Shown here: positions 47,567-59,202 of the stretch, one piece after another
Layout: every line of letters begins with the position of its first letter
Position numbering within the stretch: position 1 is the stretch's first letter
DNA from: Toxoplasma gondii ME49
Taxonomy: Eukaryota > Apicomplexa > Conoidasida > Eucoccidiorida > Sarcocystidae
Direction of reading: 5' to 3'
DNA length: 64,000 bases
Assembly (NCBI RefSeq): GCF_000006565.2
Contig: NC_031475.1
Coordinates: 434,001 to 498,000 of the forward strand
The notes under the pieces: generated by a model
What the model was told of the DNA's origin: nothing
What the model saw: only the letters and a program-made list of their open reading frames with translations
Databases searched by the model: none
Translations under genes and position numbers: made by a program

Positions 47567-49398
47567 ACTGTCCAGACGCTTTAACTGATATGTCCCTGCC
47601 GCAGCCTTTGACAGATAGGAAAGTGACTGGAGAAGTCAAGATTATCATCGTCGGTCAACACAAAATCTGCGAGTCTTGCAAGCCAACCGAGAAGCGAATG
47701 AGGCATTGTTTGCCGCCTGAAACGCCGGTAGCCGTCGGTTGCACGTAAGTGTCTGAGAGAAAGCACGGGCGAGAAACGTAGACTTCAGTCATCCAGGAAA
47801 GGGGAAGGACGTGGGGAAGAATTCCGCGTCCGAAGGTATCAACGCAGTGAAGCTACACAAACCCTGTGAAAACCGAAGAAGGATCCGTGCCATACCTGGC
47901 GGGATGTAGATAGGCGATGTTCGCTCCTCGAGTTGCAAAAGGAAAGGAATGCGTGAAAGGCAGCCCATCCGCAACTTTACTAAAAGCGCTGGATCCCAGT
48001 GAACAGCCTGGATGCGTAGCAAGAAAAAGAAGACCCTTCCTTCTGACTGAGGACAAGCAGTCGGCAAGACACGGTGTCTGCCGTTCGGTGGGCGGGAACC
48101 TCTCTGCTGTGCCTAGTGCCGCTTTCCCTTACAGCTGCTGCTGTCTTCGTCGGAAAGATGTTTTCCTCCGGGAGAGCTTCAGATGTCGACGGAAGCTTGC
48201 ACAGCTTCTGCTGAGGTACCCCGCGGTGGCTTCGACGGCTGTTGAGAGGTTTTGTACGCGTGATTAAGAACTGGGGTCAAACAAGCAGGCCGACAAATCG
48301 AGGAAGCAGCAACAGAGAACCGCGGCTGAGACACCGGCTAAACCGACACACAAAAAATTGGCTGCCTTCACAAGTTGAGAGATGAATCCGACAGCCAAAG
48401 TCGACTAGCGGAAGGCCGCCTCGCCTTCGGTACAGGCAGAGAACGAAACAGAAAGAATGGGGAATTTTACCCCATTACGAAGGGCCACTGAGACAAACCT
48501 CCAGTAAGTTTGCAAGCAACAGAACATCCAATAAGTTAGAGTCCAACATCATAGTGGAAAACGAGGTTTAGAGGGCTTGACGCACCTTGTGTGACCCTGG
48601 CGCTCGGAAGAAGCTGCCGCGAGCATGCGTCTCTCTCAGGCCTACAATCGAAGTGGAGAGAGGCCGGCGCACACCGCATGAGTTCGGAAAACGTCTGTTT
48701 CTTTAGCTTCCGCGCCACACTGGCAGGAGGCTCGTCTCAAACCCCATCAAAAACGCTGTGGAGTCAGAACTCGCGACTTAGGAGGTTTTAAAACGCATTC
48801 TTCCGCCTTTCCTCCAAAAACCGTCTGCGCATGTTCCCTAACAAACCTGCAGAGGCCTCTTGTCTGTTTTTATTGCCGGAGTTGCCGTGTCTGGGGACTT
48901 GTAGCCAACACATTTTTATTTGCGGTGGACGCATTGCGTCTTACCCGCGGTCATATGTGAGTTATTCAGCTGCAGAACTTCACGTACTTTGGAAATTCCG
49001 AGCTCTGTCGCCCCTGTGCGTACTCAGCCGCAGTCAAGGGTGGCCCGTTGACTTCGCTTGCAGTGGCGCCAGTGACCGAAAATAGTTGAGAATGCTGCGG
49101 TGATTTCCTTCATGTTTTTCCCACTTCGTTTCAAATCTTTTCCCTCGATACCCATCCTGCTGACCGGGGCTGACCGCGCTGCAGCGCTGGCGCATTTCGG
49201 CCGTCGCGCCTCTCCGGCGGACCTTTTTCTGCGGCACAATGTGCTTCTTGAGTTTTCAATATTTTCGGTGTCAGAGGAGTTCGAGCGAGGCTGTGGAACA
49301 GCACTTTGCCTTAGATCGCAGACTCTTTTCTCAGGTAGACGGAAGGGGTCCAAGAAGATCCTAAACGGGAGCGAAAAAGTCGCTGCAACCACGTCAGA
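47567..49398. other. Divergent intergenic region, putative two-way promoter
   Basis: 1.83 kb between the starts of the orphan secretory protein (-) and mitochondrial uL29m (+). No open frame is convincing; the DNA is mixed composition with no microsatellite. Both promoters should lie here. Confidence 0.55.
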
Positions 49399-50763
49399 AT
49401 GAATGTGTTGGCAAGAGCTCTTCGAAGCGGCGCGACTGCCGCTCTTCAGTTGCCGCGACGAGGAATTGACGAACTTTGGAAGGGTAGGCGCGCACTGCCA
49501 CCGCTCCTTAGGTGCTACAGGCCTTTTTCCGTGGTGGTTCCGTCCTCCGTGTCTACCGGCGGAAACCCGACTTCCTCCTGATTAGGGGTCCAGCCAGTGG
49601 CGTGCACTTCTCCCCAACTGTGGGCAGCCATACGCCTTTTTTTCGCTTCTTTGGACTCCGTTTCACATGCTTTCTCACTGGTGGTCTGGTGTTCTATGGG
49701 GGATTTTGGGGCGAGGGGGAAGACCACACACATTTCCCTGTCGTGATTCAGTGCAGCAATCCAGATGGAAACGAGCCCAATGCCTTCGAAACTTTAAGTG
49801 GTGGTGTACGTCAATCACGAAGAAGCGGGTTGACTGTCCCGTTCCACTGGAGTTTTATTTTGCCACTACCCCGGTTTTCTGTAATACACCTATGTATTTG
49901 CGGAAGTCGTCCAACACAAGTAGGGCTTTGCAGGGAGTAATCCTGCAGAAGCCGTCTGTTGGAACAGAGTCGCGATTATCGCGGACTCTGGTCTCAGCAC
50001 TCTGCACATGTTTGAATTCTGCGCTTCTGGCGCGCGAAAAACACATGGAGCGTTGGTGAATTCTACGTCGTGGGGTGCTGGGGTGGAATGCCAATTGCGC
50101 GTCTGAGACGCTGGGTCGTTTGCGCTTAGGAAGCTACCTGGATCCCACTATTGGCGCGAAACAGAAGGAGGCGAACGCTGTGGCGGGCGACGCGTGGCCC
50201 GCGTGTTTGCTGCGCATGAAGTCTTTTGAAGACCTTCATAAGCTTTGGTATATTTGCTTGAAGGAGAAGAATTTGCTGATGGGAGAGCGATGGGCCGCAC
50301 GCCAGCACAAACAGGAAATGAAGCAGCCGGAGCGTCTGCAGAAGGTGAGTCTCAGCGAGAACGACCTGGCAGAAGCGGGGGCAGATAGAAACGGGGGCCG
50401 GAAGTGTTTTCACACAAAGGTTGAGGCCCAGATTGCGGTGGTTTCTCCTTCACGCTCGTGCAGGTGCGCCGGACGATGCGGCGAATCCTCATTGTTCTGA
50501 CGAAGCGCGAGATCCAGCAGCAGTGTCTGCGGGCGAAAGATATTCTTGCAAAGCAGCAGAAACGTGAGGCACTCGAGACGCGCCGGTTCCAGCTGGAGGA
50601 AAAAATGCTTCAGCTGGAACATCGTATCCGGCGAATGGAACCTGCGCAGTCTCTTCAGAAAGAAGCCTGGCAAGCAACTCTGGATCGGTACCGCTCCGAC
50701 CACGAAGACATCCTCATTCAGCTGCACCCTTTGCGAAAAGGTAAAGCAGTAGCAAAGCAGTAG
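49399..50763 (+). CDS. MRPL47: Mitochondrial ribosomal protein uL29m (MRPL47)
   Basis: Exons 49399-49483, 50130-50344, 50464-50763; 199 aa. The diagnostic uL29m block is [20 protein letters not shown] (residues about 57-76), followed by [11 protein letters not shown] and [22 protein letters not shown], the second helix of the L29 fold. The first 28 residues ([20 protein letters not shown]) are basic and free of acidic residues up to position 20, as expected for a mitochondrial import signal. uL29 sits near the exit tunnel of the large subunit. The last 70 residues are a charged coiled coil ([19 protein letters not shown]) beyond the conserved fold. The gene is compact and head to head with the orphan secretory gene. 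Confidence 0.93.
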
Positions 50764-53700
50764 CATGGGCAAGAAAAAAAGAGAAAGAAAAAACTTCATG
50801 TTTGACGGGGATGGGTAGAAGCGGTGGTTCGTCTACTCTTGGGCTGCGAAAGGCTCGGAAGAAAGAGGAGGAGCTCCGGAGTTCTGGAGACTGCGATGCA
50901 CAAATGTCGGTGAAGGAGTGTGTGCAATACGGTTGGGGCTACGTCGTGTAGTTCGTTTTGTGATCACCTCTGTCGAAGATAATCAGATATTGAAACGTTT
51001 CTTCTTTGAGACAGTCGCACCGCCACTCCAGGGGTGAATTGTTTCTAAAGAGCCAAACTCGATCAGTCTACTCGCAAGGCGGAAGGCTCAAAGATTCGGT
51101 CTTTTCTCACCGGTCCATCTCTTTTCTGCTTGCTTCTTGTGGGTGCAGAGACGACTCAGCTGCTTGCGCCGGATTGGAGGTATGAACGAAAGTACTCCGA
51201 CTTACCCGGACCGATTCGGTGGAAGAAGCAGTACATTCCCGCGCTGGAAGACCAATACCGTAAACCTATTCGCTTTCACTAATCAAAACCCATCGACTCG
51301 CCTATTTCTCTTGTCTTTTCGCTGGCGTCAATTTTTCCGTATAGTATTCGAACGATCTACCTGAGAACCTGGCTTTGACCTAAATGTAGAGCACCGCCGC
51401 TCCACTCTAACGAGATGCGGTTGCCAACTCCGCACTGCCTTGCTTGTCTGGACAAACAGATATGCTTTCTACCATATATTTGAACCTGAGAAAAAAAAGG
51501 TACAACTCTAGTGGAACTTTATACCGTTCACGAATTCTTCACCAGTCGGCTACAGTGAAACAGGGCTTCCAGGATGCCGCAGTTGCCATAGTGTTTCCCA
51601 GTTCAGTGAATTCATCTCTGTTGTATAAGACTGTACCGTGTTGAGTAGTAGCGGATACTCGACTTCTCCAGTTTCGTGTTCTTGACCTGCGGTTGCTCGA
51701 GGGGCTTCGTCTCTGGTTCTTTCAATGTGAACTCGTTTTACAGAAAAGAACGACACGCTTGATTGGAATCTGACGTTCACACCCATGAAAACTGAGACGG
51801 CATGCACACTCCATAAAGTGACTCTGTATGCGCGTTTCACCACAGCGTTGCAGCAGCACCAGTAAACGGAAATCGAACAGCTGCGCTTCCTGCGGGAAAG
51901 CCACAAACGTAGAATTCCCTAACATCTATGTTACACAAATGTAATGGAGTTCCAGGATCATGGATCGGCGACAGCAAAGTCGCAGTGCTTGCGAGTCTTG
52001 TGCACTCCATTTGCCGAAATGCGAGAAAGTCAGAGTAAGGGGAATCAGTGCAGGCTCTGCTTACCCCAAGTGTCTCGGCGTTGGCTTTGCCGTACTGCAG
52101 TGACGCAAATGCAGAGAGCGTCCCTAAACTAATCTGAAATGAACGTGTGGTGGTGCCGTTTCCGAAATAGACCCGAGGTTGCGGTCTGGTGTCTCGAGTG
52201 CTCCTGGAACCATGCGACCTCCCAGGAGTCTGTGATACAGGGTTGAACTGTGTAAATATCATTGTTATGTTTACGACGGTACGCTTTTCGGCTGATGAGT
52301 TTCTCTCAATAACTGGCTGAGAGCTTTTACGAAAAATTATATCAGTGCATTACCAATTAAGTTGTGTAGCATTTCCTGTGCTCCTTAACATCACATGTAT
52401 CTGTTTACATCGTACCTGAATGGTATTTGCTACCGGGAGCGAAGATAATCTAATATGTAAATCAGGTCATGGAAATCAAAGGAGCTTTCACGCTATACCT
52501 GGTGCCAGTCGAGTCGCTCAAGGATGTTTTTATCCTGTTTATGATTTAAGGGATGTAAAGTCTCTGTACAAATGAACCACGACCCAGGACTGAATAAGTC
52601 AAATCGAATAAACAGAGACATTATATTACCTAGGATAGTGAATATGACTCCAGTCATGAGATACAGACAACCAAGCAGAGGAACTCAGGGTCCAACAGTC
52701 GGGCCATCTGGATCCTCACATTCAAAGATAATTCTCTGTACTCATCATACACAAGTCCCTACTTGAAAATGAAAAATCACAGAGATAGTTGCACCCTGGA
52801 CTGCGGTTTTTTGTTTCTATTGTCTTGACGGTATGCACCTGAGATTAATATGTTATCCAATACGAGGTATCTTGCATGGTACTTCCGGCACAGGGCTTGA
52901 TAAAAATCCAGCAGTGAAACATCAAAGTGTGCGTTGCTGCGTCTATTCTTTAACTCTTCCTCTACACGCCATGCTAGCACACAAGTGTAGAGCATCGCTT
53001 ACATTACGGAAAAATCGAGTGCTTTTCTATTGGGTTTCGAGTAGAGCATTCGCTCGACTACTCTACTTGGCTTCTCTGCTTTACTTGGCACCTGCGACTA
53101 TATCACATCGTTCCCCAGGTCTTGCTGTTTGTTGCGCGAACGAGAGTCAGCTAATTCGCTTCTACCTCGCTATCCGTACCATAGAGTGCTTTGCTAGTTT
53201 ATCCAGCTACTGCCTTGCTTGTGACCGCCGACCAAGAAGCAGCGGCGACGCTTCGCTACGCTGGCTCTCGCCGAAGGGTTGTTTCCCATGCATATAAAAA
53301 AGTAGCTCCCTACTGGAGGACGCTGCTGCAGAGAATGATCCAACCAAATAAGGACGTTGTCAATTTCAGCGTAATGAGCAGGAAAGCGAAGGTTTCTCTT
53401 GGCAACAATATGCCTCTGTGCGGCGGGAAAATACACTACAGGAAGTGCGCAAGGGGACCTCGGCTTTCTGCGCTGCTGCCCGCCTACCGCGCAGAGGTGG
53501 TGTGTCGTGGATTGTTCCTTCGCACGTCCGAACTGGGGAGACAAAGCTAGAGGAGAATTCAAACAACGTTACACTATACGGATTCCCATTTTCTTTCGAC
53601 TTTCAGGCGTTTTTTAACTGCATCGAATTAGTGTGATTTGCCCGTACCCGCTATCCTAGGTCATTCATTTCCCATCGCTCTGCATGCAAGAATCGCATTC

Positions 53701-54471
53701 AAGACATCAGCAGCTGTTCTACGTTCCTTTTGTTTTCTGGGTATTTCCGAGTTTCTACGTCGGCAGATGTAGAACCGTGCCGGCTTTGGCCAAAGACACT
53801 TCCCTTTGCTTCTTGGGGTATCAAGCATTCCGTCAGAGGAGCAGAGGCGGCAATTTTTGGGCAGGTTGCCCCGGGCTGACGCGTGTTAGAAGTTATTTGA
53901 CGCTGAGCCGTCTTCTCGTTTTCGGCGACGTTTCTCCCTGTTGCTTAGGTCTCAATCGGTGTCCCTCGCATATTTCCGTCCGCCGACCTTGCTGAAGTCT
54001 GCGCCGTGGGTTGCCAGAGCGCCTCAGCACCGGGTTAGAAGCTTTTTGAGAACGTCGCCGATTCTTCGGCAAGTAAGGCTTGAATTCATGTGGCAGCGAC
54101 TCGGGTACGGCGCCGGCACTCCAGTGGTGTAGACTGGCGTCCGAGCGACTGCAAGCTTTCTCAGAAGCCTGCGACGATGAAAATTTTTTGCCGGGGGGGC
54201 GTGGCATCACTTCTCTCCGTTCGCCTGCCTCGGTCTCTGCCTTCTCTGGCTCATCACAGCAAGGTCCTTTCCCACAGCAGTTTTTTGCCCTTTCCAACAG
54301 GAAGTTTTGATTGCCCAACAGCTGTTTCCAGTGGAGGTGTTCGTGCTCTTGCGGGTGCCCGGCGGGATGGACGCGCGCGCGGCGAAGTTGCCACATTCCG
54401 ACTAGCTCGTTTCGACGATCAACAACCTTGGTGGCCGCATTGCCCAGCTCGTCTCATTTGCTTCTGTGCAA
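50764..54471. other. Long intergenic region before gene 8
   Basis: 3.7 kb without a supported gene. From about 52260 to 52770 it is clearly more AT-rich than its surroundings and lacks open frames. At 53680-53688 there is CTGCATGCA. A strong donor-like CAAGTAAGG at 54070 and an acceptor-like TTTCCAACAG ending at 54301 suggest a spliced 5' UTR for the downstream gene. Confidence 0.5.
54367..54405 (+). other. Upstream ORF of 12 codons, in frame with gene 8
   Basis: ATG at 54367 reads MDARAAKLPHSD and stops at TAG 54403-54405. The frame after this TAG stays open to the main ATG at 54472 (35 codons downstream of the uORF ATG). The frame before it is also open back to the acceptor-like site at 54301. 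It may control translation of gene 8, or mark the end of an exon missed by this model. Confidence 0.45.
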
Positions 54472-57400
54472 ATGGCCAGCAGCGCAGATGTTTCCCCTCG
54501 ACTTCTCTCGCGCGTGTCGCCAGAGACTGCACTGAAGTACGCTGTCGTGGCATCGGCAGTCGAGCGCCGCAGTTTGCGGTCTCGCTCGAAGACGTCTTCT
54601 CTGACCGTGCCCCGCCAGGATGTGACTCGTGAAAACCGTGAACGGGTGGAAAATTCTTTGTGTCTCGGAAGACGAAATAGCGGAGCGTCTTACAATTCGG
54701 ATCCTTCCCGTTTTAGGGTGACTGAAGACCGAGATGAGAATTCCTCGGCGCCGGTGTCGCATCTTCAGTCCCACTCTCAACGGCGAGCAAGCCCGGCGAA
54801 AGCGAGAGACGAACGCAGCGAGTCGGAGGACGACGACGTTGAGGTTTCGGGGGAGCCGAGGAAGAAGACAAGGTCAGGTATACCGACATGCCATGCGCCG
54901 CATTTGCTTTCTCGCAAGGGTGCCGAGCGGCACAGAGGTCCAGAGGAGCACTCGACTCCCCGAGTTCCTTTGCTGACTACAAAACAGCAACTTCTCCTTC
55001 TGCGTTACCTCTGCATCTCGAATGACGAAGCGTCAAGAGTGCTCGTCCAAGCGGCTGCCCGACAAACCGGGCCTGTTGCTGGCGCGGCTGCAGTGGCAGC
55101 AAGATACCTCGCTGCTCACCAGGTTCCAAAGAGACCTTTGGGAGACGAAAGGCGTCGGGGACAAGAACTCCTCAAGGTTCGCGGGGTTTCGGGGGCTCCA
55201 TCCCGTGCTGTACAGACAGGTGGCTTGGAGGCAGACTCTCCGCGCGCGCTGCCTTCTCAAAGTGGATGGTCTGACCTCGACAAGCAAAGGGCCCACGGGA
55301 GGGGGACGGCTCCCCAGGACTGCGCTGGAGATGGTGACTCTTTTCCAGGCGAGTCAAACGGGGAGAGGAACTCCTCGGGGTCTTGTTTTCGACGCAGCTT
55401 CGTAGATCCAGAGGGAGGCAGCGTTCGGCGAGCACGTGCAGGAAGTAGTGTTCGCTTCCGGTCACCTGTCGCGACAGCAGAGACGGGCGAGCCGCGTCGC
55501 ATTTCTGAGAGACCCTTGTTTCCAGAAGAAACGAAACAAACAGAGCTGAACCTCCCACATTCCAGAGGCAGAGCCACTGCAGAAGTCTTCGAGCCCGCTT
55601 GTAACTCTTGTGAGGCCTGTGGAAGAGATCAGTGGGGTTCTTACCCCGATCGAGTTGCTCCGGCGTCCTCTGCTTTCCCAGCCGTCCCTGGCACTTGCGC
55701 GCATGCCAGGGGACGTCGGTTTTCGGTGTCTCAGACGCCAAACGGCGAACCGAATCGTTTTTCTTTGTCTTCGATGCATGTAGACTCTCTCTCGCGTGAG
55801 TTACAAGGCACACCGCCGTGCGAACACTGCGGCCCCGGGAGAGAGCACAGCGCCGTCGATGGCAGCTGGCCCGTCTTGTCAACTTCGTGTCACTGTCCAG
55901 GAACGAGAGGCAGGCGAGAGTTCCGTGCAGCCTTGAACGCTTCTTCGTCCTCTTCTGTGGTGTCTTGTTGTTCGAACGCTTCTTGTAGTGCACTTGGAAG
56001 AACGGCCTTCCCTGGCGACCATGTATGCGGTCGTGGGTACACGAGGAGTGGCCAGGTTCCCGGGGGGTCGGAGGCGCGGTTGCTTGTACACTCCAGTCGC
56101 CCTTTCTCTCTGTTTGGCGCGAACTCGAGGGCGAGGAAAACCGCCAGTGACACCACGCGTTTTCCTGTTGCTCGCACTTCCCGTCAGTCTTGTCCATCCT
56201 GCACCCCGCAGTCACCGGAGGTGCATGTTGGTCAGTTTTCTTCTCCAGGTGCCCGCGGTAGCTGTGTCGATCAGGCGTACCCTTGTAGCTCTTCCTGCGA
56301 CGCCTGCGAGTACTGCCAGCGGTCGGTGAGTTCAAAAGGTTTGCCTCCACCCTCCTTGCTTTGTGAGGATCATGACCGTGGCCAGGGTTATCTGGGGACT
56401 TGTACGCCTGTCGCAAGACCCTCTGTCTCTGCTGCGTGTACATCTGCTTACACGGATGGCGGACGATCGAGTTTTTCTAATGGTCAGCATGCAAGTGTCA
56501 CGTCCGGAACCGGGCAACGGCAAGGCCCTCCAGTTGTTCGACATAGGGTGTTTCTGCGGCCCACAGCGACTGCTGCAGAGTCTCCTGGGGGAGTGACTCC
56601 TGTCCGTCGAGAAAGCCACGCGTGCAGACAAGGCCAAGCAGAGGAAAGAAGACAGCAGATGGAGACACACCCCTTGGATGTGCTGCAGCAGAGCGCTTCC
56701 TCTGGTTTTCACCATGCTGGGAACTGCAGGGGTGTCGGGGAACCTCCTCGAAGGCGGCGCGAGGTGGAGCATCCTCCCCGGTCTGTCGAGGCTCCAGCTC
56801 AGGCCTCTCGGAGTCTCCCAGTGCTTCCCAGGCACGCTCGTTGGGAGAACCGACGATGCAGCCTGTCGTCGCGGTCGAAGTTTCTCCCTTTTGAGGAACT
56901 CGGGTCAGAACGCGCGGGTGTATCTCCACTGGGGCAAGGGTTTCCGAATTGTGAAGGAACGGGAAACCTGAACGAGGGTTCTATGAGGGAGGCGTCAGAA
57001 GTCGAGGTGGAGGACTCGAAGAATCGGGTCAGAGGCGGTTTCTCGACAGTCCCGTCTTCGACTGCGGCTTCGAGGCCTCGGAGTGAACGTGATAGCATGC
57101 GCCGTAGCGCACCTGTTGCTGAAGGAACTATGAGAGAGCAGCTGAGCAAAGACGAAGGACCACCAGAGGATATGCACGCGGTTTTGGAGCAACAGCAACG
57201 CAAATTAGCCGAGCAACTCCGCCTTCTTGATCTCATTGAAACCCAACAGCTCAAAAGTGGACTTCTGGGGCAGACAGGAGATAAACGGCCCGAGGTTGGT
57301 AGCTCACAACCGAAGACCGCCGCAGTGTCCGATACACGACAGGATGACGCGCAGGAAAATCTAAGTTTTCTCGGCAACACTCGTCATTTGCTGCACCTCG

Positions 57401-57732
57401 ACGTTGAAGTGGTCCGCAGAGGACGCGGGAAACATTGGAGCGTCTTTCAGAGGATCGGAACCCAGCCTCCACATGAAGTTCCTCATGCTGGCCATGTGTC
57501 ACTGACAAAGACAGAAGAAGAATCGCACGGATGGTGTCGGTCCGGTAACGATCGTGTGAGAGAAGGGAACCGCCTGGTTGCTGAGACTGTAAAACGCGTA
57601 TTTTTGAACGCAGATGATACGTGGACCACGACAAACGAACAAAATGAACAACAGCTGAAGGAAGTAGAAGATGTCGCGTGGGCATTGGCAGCTGCCGAGA
57701 GGAAGCATGCAAACGGGCTTCTGCGTGTTTGA
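54472..57732 (+). CDS. Orphan 1086-aa protein, single coding exon, Cys-pair clusters
   Basis: One uninterrupted frame from an ATG in good context (GCAAATGGCC) to TGA. Near the N-terminus there is a helical stretch, SPETALKYAVVASAVERRSL, followed by Ser/Arg-rich disorder. A hydrophobic helix LLTTKQQLLLLRYLCI lies near residue 170. The middle holds Cys pairs of the CxxC type: CNSCEACGR (about 376), CEHCG (about 448), CDACEYCQR (about 606), which could bind metal but do not match a zinc-finger family I know. Residues about 900-927 form a coiled coil (VLEQQQRKLAEQLRLLDLIE). The C-terminus ends in EDVAWALAAAERKHANGLL. No family recognised. Long antisense frames across it are shadows. The gene is tail to tail with chaperonin 10. 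Confidence 0.65.
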   Translation: MASSADVSPRLLSRVSPETALKYAVVASAVERRSLRSRSKTSSLTVPRQDVTRENRERVENSLCLGRRNSGASYNSDPSRFRVTEDRDENSSAPVSHLQSHSQRRASPAKARDERSESEDDDVEVSGEPRKKTRSGIPTCHAPHLLSRKGAERHRGPEEHSTPRVPLLTTKQQLLLLRYLCISNDEASRVLVQAAARQTGPVAGAAAVAARYLAAHQVPKRPLGDERRRGQELLKVRGVSGAPSRAVQTGGLEADSPRALPSQSGWSDLDKQRAHGRGTAPQDCAGDGDSFPGESNGERNSSGSCFRRSFVDPEGGSVRRARAGSSVRFRSPVATAETGEPRRISERPLFPEETKQTELNLPHSRGRATAEVFEPACNSCEACGRDQWGSYPDRVAPASSAFPAVPGTCAHARGRRFSVSQTPNGEPNRFSLSSMHVDSLSRELQGTPPCEHCGPGREHSAVDGSWPVLSTSCHCPGTRGRREFRAALNASSSSSVVSCCSNASCSALGRTAFPGDHVCGRGYTRSGQVPGGSEARLLVHSSRPFSLFGANSRARKTASDTTRFPVARTSRQSCPSCTPQSPEVHVGQFSSPGARGSCVDQAYPCSSSCDACEYCQRSVSSKGLPPPSLLCEDHDRGQGYLGTCTPVARPSVSAACTSAYTDGGRSSFSNGQHASVTSGTGQRQGPPVVRHRVFLRPTATAAESPGGVTPVRRESHACRQGQAEERRQQMETHPLDVLQQSASSGFHHAGNCRGVGEPPRRRREVEHPPRSVEAPAQASRSLPVLPRHARWENRRCSLSSRSKFLPFEELGSERAGVSPLGQGFPNCEGTGNLNEGSMREASEVEVEDSKNRVRGGFSTVPSSTAASRPRSERDSMRRSAPVAEGTMREQLSKDEGPPEDMHAVLEQQQRKLAEQLRLLDLIETQQLKSGLLGQTGDKRPEVGSSQPKTAAVSDTRQDDAQENLSFLGNTRHLLHLDVEVVRRGRGKHWSVFQRIGTQPPHEVPHAGHVSLTKTEEESHGWCRSGNDRVREGNRLVAETVKRVFLNADDTWTTTNEQNEQQLKEVEDVAWALAAAERKHANGLLRV

Positions 57733-59202
57733 TGGTTTCTGGGGTCTCTGGTAGTTTCGGTCATAACTGAACAAAGAAGAGGCTCCAGGAGGGCACGCCT
57801 GTGAAGACATTCGTGCCTTTGTGCGAAGGGAATAAGGACTGCAGGATGAGGCGTGCTCGACCTTTGTGAGAGTAGTATGATGGCGCATTGGGCAGGGAAG
57901 GAGATGGTGCATTTGTTGTTTCCGTCCCCGCAAGTATGCTCTCGAGGAGATCCATTGTAAGCAGTACGCTTCGCTCTCTTCTGTTGGCATGCAAACAGTA
58001 GCGGAAGCTCTCTTTACTAGCCAACTTGCTGGTGCACAAGTGGCATGCGTCTGCCCGTGTGAACGGAAACGGGCTCGCCTTTAAATTCAACATACAATCA
58101 GGTTTTCCCCTTAGCCACAGAGAAATACTTGCTCCTAGTAAAGTGGCTGAGCAGCCTGCAGAATCCACGAGCTCCACGGTGCTGCAGTCACTGACGCGCT
58201 TCACAGTAGTGTAAATGTAACACAAGGGCAGTGGTCACTTCCATTCTGAGTTGCAGGCTGGAGAGCGCAAGGGACACACCTGGTGGGCAAAGGACTATTT
58301 GCATAGTCTTCGCTTGTGACCGTTATCGTCCGCGCCACCGCGCCAGATTCTATGATATCGTCTACGGCAAATGTGGCAAAACACTTAGAAAGAGTTGCAC
58401 TGTTGTGTGCTGGAACGACGTCCCCGTTTCCGGAAAACGGCGGTCATTATGCGGGCTCTCAAATGGCAAAATGCCAAAGATGGACTGCACACTATCCCGG
58501 AACTTCGGTAGCCTTGGTTGAAAGCCCATCCCAAACTACTATAAATACGAGTGACCAGAGGCGAGGGGTCACAGCCGGTTGGCAAGCAACGCTTTCATCT
58601 GTCCTCAAGCGGCCACCACAGTGTGCATACACTGCCAGTGTCGTGTTAATGCGGGTCACATTCATTTGCTTTATGGTGGTGATGTACGAATGCCCCGTGA
58701 TGGATAGACCCCGCGTTTCAGTTCGCTGTCCTTGAACATACAGGCTCTTGCAGGAGATATGCAATCGATGGCTTCGGACGAGTGCGGTTGCAAGCAACCC
58801 AGAAAGTGGTGGAATCTGAAATAAAAAATTGATCAACTGGCAGACGCTTTGTTTCCGGTAAAGTATATTCATAAGCAGTCGACAGTCCTTCATTCGTGTG
58901 GGCCACCGGTTGACGCCACCCGCTGAACCACTCTCAGCTCCCTGTACTGTTGTGTGATCTGCTGCACGAGTTCGTAGCGGACTGCGCGGACGTCAGTTAC
59001 AACCCCCAAACCAGAAAGAGAGATGAAACCAGAGCAAAGTCAGCGGAAAGATGGGATGTCCTTCAAGTTATCCTCCTGAGATTTTCTTCCAAAGAGCACA
59101 AAAAAACTACTTTTGAACCCAGCGGACCCCGGCTGCCGGTCACGTGAACTTCAGAAATAACATTGTGACAGACCACCGTAGCTAGGGCTGCTTGTCCGAT
59201 TT
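57733..59202. other. Convergent intergenic region gene 8 / Cpn10
   Basis: 1.47 kb of 3' flanking DNA between two stop codons. No coding exon, repeat or RNA was recognised. Confidence 0.6.

Noticed and set aside
53030..53110. Short imitation repeat around CTACTTGGC / TTTACTTGGC
   Set aside because: Only two imperfect copies; no evidence of a larger element or mobile DNA.
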